Part shown: positions 59,608-64,000 of the stretch, in pieces
Layout of the letters: every line of letters starts with the position of its first letter
Position numbering within the stretch: the first letter of the stretch is position 1
DNA from: Lachnospiraceae bacterium
GTDB taxonomy: Bacteria > Bacillota > Clostridia > Lachnospirales > Lachnospiraceae
Assembly (NCBI GenBank): GCA_017437785.1
Contig: JAFRXH010000062.1
Coordinates: 1-64,000, forward strand
Length of the DNA: 64,000 nucleotides
Direction of reading: 5' to 3'
Made by a program: the position numbers and the translations under genes
The notes under the pieces: generated by a model
What the model was told of the DNA's origin: nothing
Databases searched by the model: none
What the model saw: the letters and a program-made list of their open reading frames with translations, nothing else

Positions 59608-62600
59608 ATGGCCAGAAACAAAATGAAACGTTTTCTCGCCGGGCTCTGTACTGCAGCGATGCTGTTACAGACTGCCGGGGAGACCGGGATGGCTGTAATG
59701 GCTGCCGATAACGAAGAGGTAGTCACGACTGTTGTTTCGGAGGATGATGCAGAGGAAGAGGATCCTGTTTCTGCTGATGAGGCTGAAGAGAGCGTAAGCG
59801 AGGATGCGGTATCGGAGAATGAAGCGGATACTGGCAGCGTGAGCAGTGATGAAGCCGATGACGATGAACAGGTCAGTGAGAATGCTGTTATATCCGAAAA
59901 GGAGAGTGAACCTGAGGAAGAGCCTGATCCGGATATCGAGGAGCAGGAAGATGTTCATGACCGCTTGATCATAGGCAGTAATGTATATGATGATGTGAAT
60001 AATAACGGGGTAGCTGATCCGGGAGAGGCTCTGCTTGGAACTTTTAATGCATCTACAGGAGCATTCGTGGTGGATGCTAATCTGGAATATGTTCCTTCTT
60101 TTGTATTCAGGCAGTGGCCTGAACTTAAATCATTGAGTTTTGCACCCGGGGCTAAAGCAGCTAACCTGGGGAATAACACAGCAAATAATGGTAACGCGGG
60201 TGGTGCATTTTTTGGATGTGCTTCGCTCGAAGAGGTGGATCTGAGCAATGCAAACGATCTTACCAAGATCTGGCTGCACGCATTCCGGGATTGTACCTCA
60301 TTAAAAAAAGTGACTTTTAATGAGGGACTTCAGTATATAGAAGATTATGCGTTTTACAATTGTGCTCTGACGGAGGTTGCTTTCGGAGGCAGCCTTATAA
60401 CCATAGGTGCTAATGCCTTCCAGAATAATAAGAATCTGAGCAATGTAGTCCTTAAGAGTGCGACCACAAAGTGCGGACAGAACATATTCAACGGATGCGC
60501 TATAGAGAGCTTTACGCTGGCTAAAGATGATAAGGGGATAGTGGTATTCCCGGATAATCTTTTCTACAACGCTACATTTAAAGATGGAGCGATCATCGAT
60601 ATAGGAGCGGATACTGTTGAGATAAGCCAGAACGCTTTCCGCGAATCCAATATCCAGCATGTTAAGTTCTCTTCTAAGCTTAAGGCAATTAATGCGAATG
60701 CATTTTTTAACTGCAAAAAGCTGGTCGAGATCGACTTTACACCCTGTAAGGATTCTTTGGTTACATTAGGTGATTCCGCATTCGAACAATGTATTGCAGT
60801 GACGAAACTTGATCTGCCGGATAATATAACAAGGATCGGCAAGCAGGCTTTTCGTAATTGTACAAAACTTCAGCAGGTCAAACTGCCGGATAGTACCAAA
60901 ACAAAGGATTCGCTCGGCAGTTATATATTTGATGGATGTATATTGCTTGAGAAAATAGTATTTCCTGAGGGATACGAGTATGTTGGTGAGTACATGTTTC
61001 AGAAGTGTCTGGGACTGAAAGATATCACCTTCTCATCTACTATCACCGAAATCGGACAGGGAGCTTTTAAGCAATGTGTGTCGCTTACAGAAGTGGTTTT
61101 ACCCACAAATGCCGCGTTTACGCGCATTCCTAATAGCTGTTTTCAGGAATGTTCGTCTCTCCAGGTATGTGACATCAGAGAGGGTATTACAGAAGTTGGT
61201 TCGAGCGCTTTTTATATTTGCAACCGATACATGTCAGCCCTTCCGGATTCTCTTGTAAGAATAGAGGATAATGCTTTCAATAGTTGCGGATTCTGCGGTA
61301 CGCTTACGATACCCAAAAATGTAGCTTATATAGGGGGAGGTGCCTTTAAGCTTAACCGTGATCACTGGGGTGTGCGCGGGCGTCAGGAACTGAACACCGT
61401 AGTGATCACACCTATGGATATCGCTACCTGCGGAAAAGAGATATTTAACGGATGTACACTTCGTGAGATAAAGATGCAGGACGGGGCTACCAGGATACCT
61501 GCCAACCTCTTTAATAAGGCTACATGGATCAATGATAAGGAAATAGAGATACCGGCAGAGGTTGTTGAGATAGGTGACTATGCTTTCGCAGGCAGTAACA
61601 ATACGGATACTACTGCCGGTAACCTTGTAAGGATAGTATTCCCCGATAACAGCAGACTGAGGATAATCGGAAGAGAGGCCTTTGCATACAATGCTATTCT
61701 TGAGACGTTTACATTACCTAAGTCAGTTACCTATATAGGTGAGAAAGCATTTTCAAAGTGCGCAAAAATAAACAGCATAGAGATACCTGAAAATGTTGCC
61801 ACACTTGGGGCAAGTGCATTTGAAGGCTGTACACTTCTGGAAAATGTTACATTTAGTGCTATCGCTGTTACCAAGAGCGGTAAGAACATATTTAAAGACT
61901 GCAGCTTAAAGAATATCGTGATCGGTACTAAGATAACGATCCTTCCCGACTATCTGTTTGATGGAGCACGTTTCCAGAAAAACAGCCAGGGCCAGTATGA
62001 TATGATCACTCTGACATTGCCGGCAAGTGTAACCAGGATCGGAATCGCATCACTTACAAATGTCGTTAATCTTAAGGAGCTTAAATTTGCTTCCGGTTCC
62101 GCACTTAATGAGATCGCGATGAGCGCGTTTTCCGGCTGCACCGGGCTTGAAAAGATCGACATACCCGAAACCGTTACCAAGATAGACAACAATGCATTCT
62201 TAAACTGCACCAGCCTGACAGGCATCAATCTGCCCAAGAATCTGACACTGCTTGGAATGAGCGCATTTAAGAACTGCCCTAAGATCACAACGGTTACGAT
62301 CCCTGCAGGGGTAACAGATGTTAAGAAAGAAGCATTCTGTGACTGTACAGCTTTGGCAGAAGTGAAGTTTGTTTCCGGAAGCCTGGCAACCATACAGGAT
62401 AGTGCGTTTAAAAACTGTAAGCTTACATCTATAGCTGTACCGGAAGGTGTTAAGACCATAGGAACATATGCTTTTGCAGGCAATGTTAACTTGGCTACAG
62501 TAAGCCTTCCCAAGACACTTACCCAGCTCGCTAACTATGCGTTTGCGGACTGTCCTGTTGCCGGAACCATAAAGCTTTACGAAGGATTTAATAATCTGGG

Positions 62601-63969
62601 CGGTGAGGCATTCTATGCTGCAGGCAAGACTGCAAAGGCAGCATTTTATCTTCCTGAGACACTCAGATCAATTGGGAAAGATGCATTTAATATTGCATAT
62701 AAGGATAATCTGAGCTTCTATGTGGTGCCCGGATCGTATGCAGAAAAGTGGCTTAAGGATAACGGTTTTGGCGACCGTATAGTAGGATCGTCCGAAGCAC
62801 CTAAGACCTATACTGTTACCTTCGATCTTCAGGGACACGGTACCGCCATTCCGGAAGTGATCGTAGAGAAAGGTAATAAAGTAACCAAGCCTGCAGATCC
62901 TTCGGAAGATGGCTGGATCTTTGGCGGATGGTTCAACGAAAAGACATGCAAGACAACTTTTGATTTTGAAACAGAGATCACCAAGAACGTGACCATTTAT
63001 GCTAAGTGGGATAAGGGAGCTGAGGATATCAAGGGCGGATATTCCGCACTGGATCCCGTACCCGAGATCACCGCTGCTACCACCGATCTGTGGCTTGTAA
63101 AGGGACAGAAGTTCAATATCGGTGAAGGCTGGAAGGTTGATAAGGCATTTAAGAAGTATGTTTCCATCAGCAAGAAGGGCAGCTTTAAGGCTAAGAAGGA
63201 AACCCCTGATACTGTAAACGTAATTATCAGCCATGAAGGAAGAAATGATATCACCGTACATATCTGCAAGCCTGTTATCGATAAGAAGCTTTCGCTTGTT
63301 ATCGAGACTGCTGATCAGGTAAAGAGCGGTAAGATCAATCTGGCAAAGGATGCTAATATCAAGAACGTGCTCTGGTACAGCGCATCACCCGATGTGGCTA
63401 CCGTTGATAAAGATGGTAATGTTACAGCAGTTGCTAAGGGTACCGCAAAGGTTACTGCTTATGTTAACGGCAGTGCATATACCTGCTCCGTAACAGTTAA
63501 GGAAACTGTACCGGCGCTTAAGCGTACAATGCACATTAACAGTGGAGCTTCAAAGACTATCAAGATCAAGGGCGTAAAGGGAACCTGGACCAGCGCTAAC
63601 GATGGTATTGCAACAGTTAATAAGAAGGGCAAAGTCAGCGCGGTAGCTCCCGGAAAGACTACTCTTACAACAAATGTAAACGGAACTGATTATACTATCG
63701 ATGTTTACGTAGAAGATATCAATGTAAGCGGAGAAGGTGTTGTAGCAGGCAAGCCCAATAAGTATACCATCAACCTCAAGAAGGGTGAGGGTACCACGCT
63801 TAAGTTCAGCGATTCGCTTGAGCAGGATGTGGTATTTAAGAGCAGCAAGCCCGACATCGCATTTGTTGATGAGAACGGTAAGGTAGTAGCCAGAAGCAAG
63901 GGAAGCAGCTCACTTACTACCAAGATCAACGGAAAGAAGGTTACCATAACAGTTAAGGTAACAGAGTGA
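59608..63969 (+). CDS. BspA-like leucine-rich repeat surface protein
   Basis: The 1,453-residue product has a signal peptide (cleavage near VMA-AD, residue 32), an acidic Ser/Glu/Asp-rich linker (about 35-120) and an EF-hand-like loop DVNNNGVADPGE (about 131-142). Many BspA-type LRR_5 repeats follow (about 170-1050; FxxCxxLxxVxLPxxxxxIGxxAF). Then come one Listeria-Bacteroides repeat (about 1064-1130, ending IYAKW) and Big_2-type Ig domains (about 1220-1453). No LPxTG or membrane anchor is seen, so it is secreted or held non-covalently. AAAGGAGGG fixes ATG 59608. Confidence 0.93.
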   Translation: MARNKMKRFLAGLCTAAMLLQTAGETGMAVMAADNEEVVTTVVSEDDAEEEDPVSADEAEESVSEDAVSENEADTGSVSSDEADDDEQVSENAVISEKESEPEEEPDPDIEEQEDVHDRLIIGSNVYDDVNNNGVADPGEALLGTFNASTGAFVVDANLEYVPSFVFRQWPELKSLSFAPGAKAANLGNNTANNGNAGGAFFGCASLEEVDLSNANDLTKIWLHAFRDCTSLKKVTFNEGLQYIEDYAFYNCALTEVAFGGSLITIGANAFQNNKNLSNVVLKSATTKCGQNIFNGCAIESFTLAKDDKGIVVFPDNLFYNATFKDGAIIDIGADTVEISQNAFRESNIQHVKFSSKLKAINANAFFNCKKLVEIDFTPCKDSLVTLGDSAFEQCIAVTKLDLPDNITRIGKQAFRNCTKLQQVKLPDSTKTKDSLGSYIFDGCILLEKIVFPEGYEYVGEYMFQKCLGLKDITFSSTITEIGQGAFKQCVSLTEVVLPTNAAFTRIPNSCFQECSSLQVCDIREGITEVGSSAFYICNRYMSALPDSLVRIEDNAFNSCGFCGTLTIPKNVAYIGGGAFKLNRDHWGVRGRQELNTVVITPMDIATCGKEIFNGCTLREIKMQDGATRIPANLFNKATWINDKEIEIPAEVVEIGDYAFAGSNNTDTTAGNLVRIVFPDNSRLRIIGREAFAYNAILETFTLPKSVTYIGEKAFSKCAKINSIEIPENVATLGASAFEGCTLLENVTFSAIAVTKSGKNIFKDCSLKNIVIGTKITILPDYLFDGARFQKNSQGQYDMITLTLPASVTRIGIASLTNVVNLKELKFASGSALNEIAMSAFSGCTGLEKIDIPETVTKIDNNAFLNCTSLTGINLPKNLTLLGMSAFKNCPKITTVTIPAGVTDVKKEAFCDCTALAEVKFVSGSLATIQDSAFKNCKLTSIAVPEGVKTIGTYAFAGNVNLATVSLPKTLTQLANYAFADCPVAGTIKLYEGFNNLGGEAFYAAGKTAKAAFYLPETLRSIGKDAFNIAYKDNLSFYVVPGSYAEKWLKDNGFGDRIVGSSEAPKTYTVTFDLQGHGTAIPEVIVEKGNKVTKPADPSEDGWIFGGWFNEKTCKTTFDFETEITKNVTIYAKWDKGAEDIKGGYSALDPVPEITAATTDLWLVKGQKFNIGEGWKVDKAFKKYVSISKKGSFKAKKETPDTVNVIISHEGRNDITVHICKPVIDKKLSLVIETADQVKSGKINLAKDANIKNVLWYSASPDVATVDKDGNVTAVAKGTAKVTAYVNGSAYTCSVTVKETVPALKRTMHINSGASKTIKIKGVKGTWTSANDGIATVNKKGKVSAVAPGKTTLTTNVNGTDYTIDVYVEDINVSGEGVVAGKPNKYTINLKKGEGTTLKFSDSLEQDVVFKSSKPDIAFVDENGKVVARSKGSSSLTTKINGKKVTITVKVTE

Positions 63970-64000
63970 TCCGGTGATGATCGTTTAAATGATCTCCTTA

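Overview
The window looks like a chromosomal segment from a clostridial Bacillota, most likely a Lachnospiraceae-type anaerobe. The signs are the gene orders yicC-remA-gmk-rpoZ, rimO-pgsA-cinA and recA-recX-rny, Gram-positive SOS boxes (CGAAC-N4-GTTCG) before recA, RNase Y, strong AGGAGG ribosome sites, clean TTGACA/TATAAT promoters, YfhO-type membrane proteins and a BspA-like leucine-rich surface protein. The assignment is inferred from gene content; no 16S gene is present.

Layout. 1-2400: tRNA 3' end, XRE regulator, a small conserved protein and an RsiV/DUF3298-like lipoprotein. 2.4-7.8 kb: housekeeping operon (yicC, remA, gmk, rpoZ, rimO, pgsA, cinA). 7.8-23.2 kb: a glycan island between cinA and recA with CDP-3,6-dideoxyhexose enzymes (rfbF, rfbH, rfbG), an acetolactate-synthase-like TPP enzyme, a SAF-less NeuB-like synthase, a flippase, four glycosyltransferases and three unusual unknowns. 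23.4-27 kb: recA, recX, rny. 27-39 kb: tRNA-Leu(AAG), YigZ, MgtE, ThyA, a diguanylate cyclase, IlvE, TypA, lysine-riboswitch-controlled dapA-dapB, and a eukaryotic-type HisA coupled to a membrane protein. 39-44 kb: comM-hicAB-dprA, an Uma2 nuclease-fold protein and superoxide dismutase. 44-50 kb: a NERD-domain protein, then an MBOAT acyltransferase whose DHHW/AlgX-like partner gene is split by an IS1634-type element. 50-59.4 kb: cold-shock protein, YfhO-like protein, rpsT, and a minus-strand group of large membrane proteins, a DUF1836 regulator and a degenerate LytM protein. 59.6-64 kb: a 1,453-residue surface protein.

How it works together. Precursor enzymes of the island would make a CDP-activated 3,6-dideoxy sugar, possibly extended to a branched (yersiniose-like) sugar by the TPP enzyme and an SDR reductase. 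GT2/GT8 enzymes and the flippase would assemble and export the glycan. The MBOAT/DHHW pair would O-acetylate an exported polymer, but its second half is broken by the IS.

Less ordinary structure. (i) A dispersed hairpin repeat family based on GTCATYCTGAG...CGAAGRATC occurs in at least seven places, with compensatory stem changes, a longer nested form and a three-copy tandem array. (ii) A 20-bp direct repeat exactly brackets one 2-kb membrane-protein gene inserted between two convergent genes. (iii) hicAB sits inside the comM-dprA unit. (iv) Two promoters lie so close to start codons that leaderless mRNAs are predicted.
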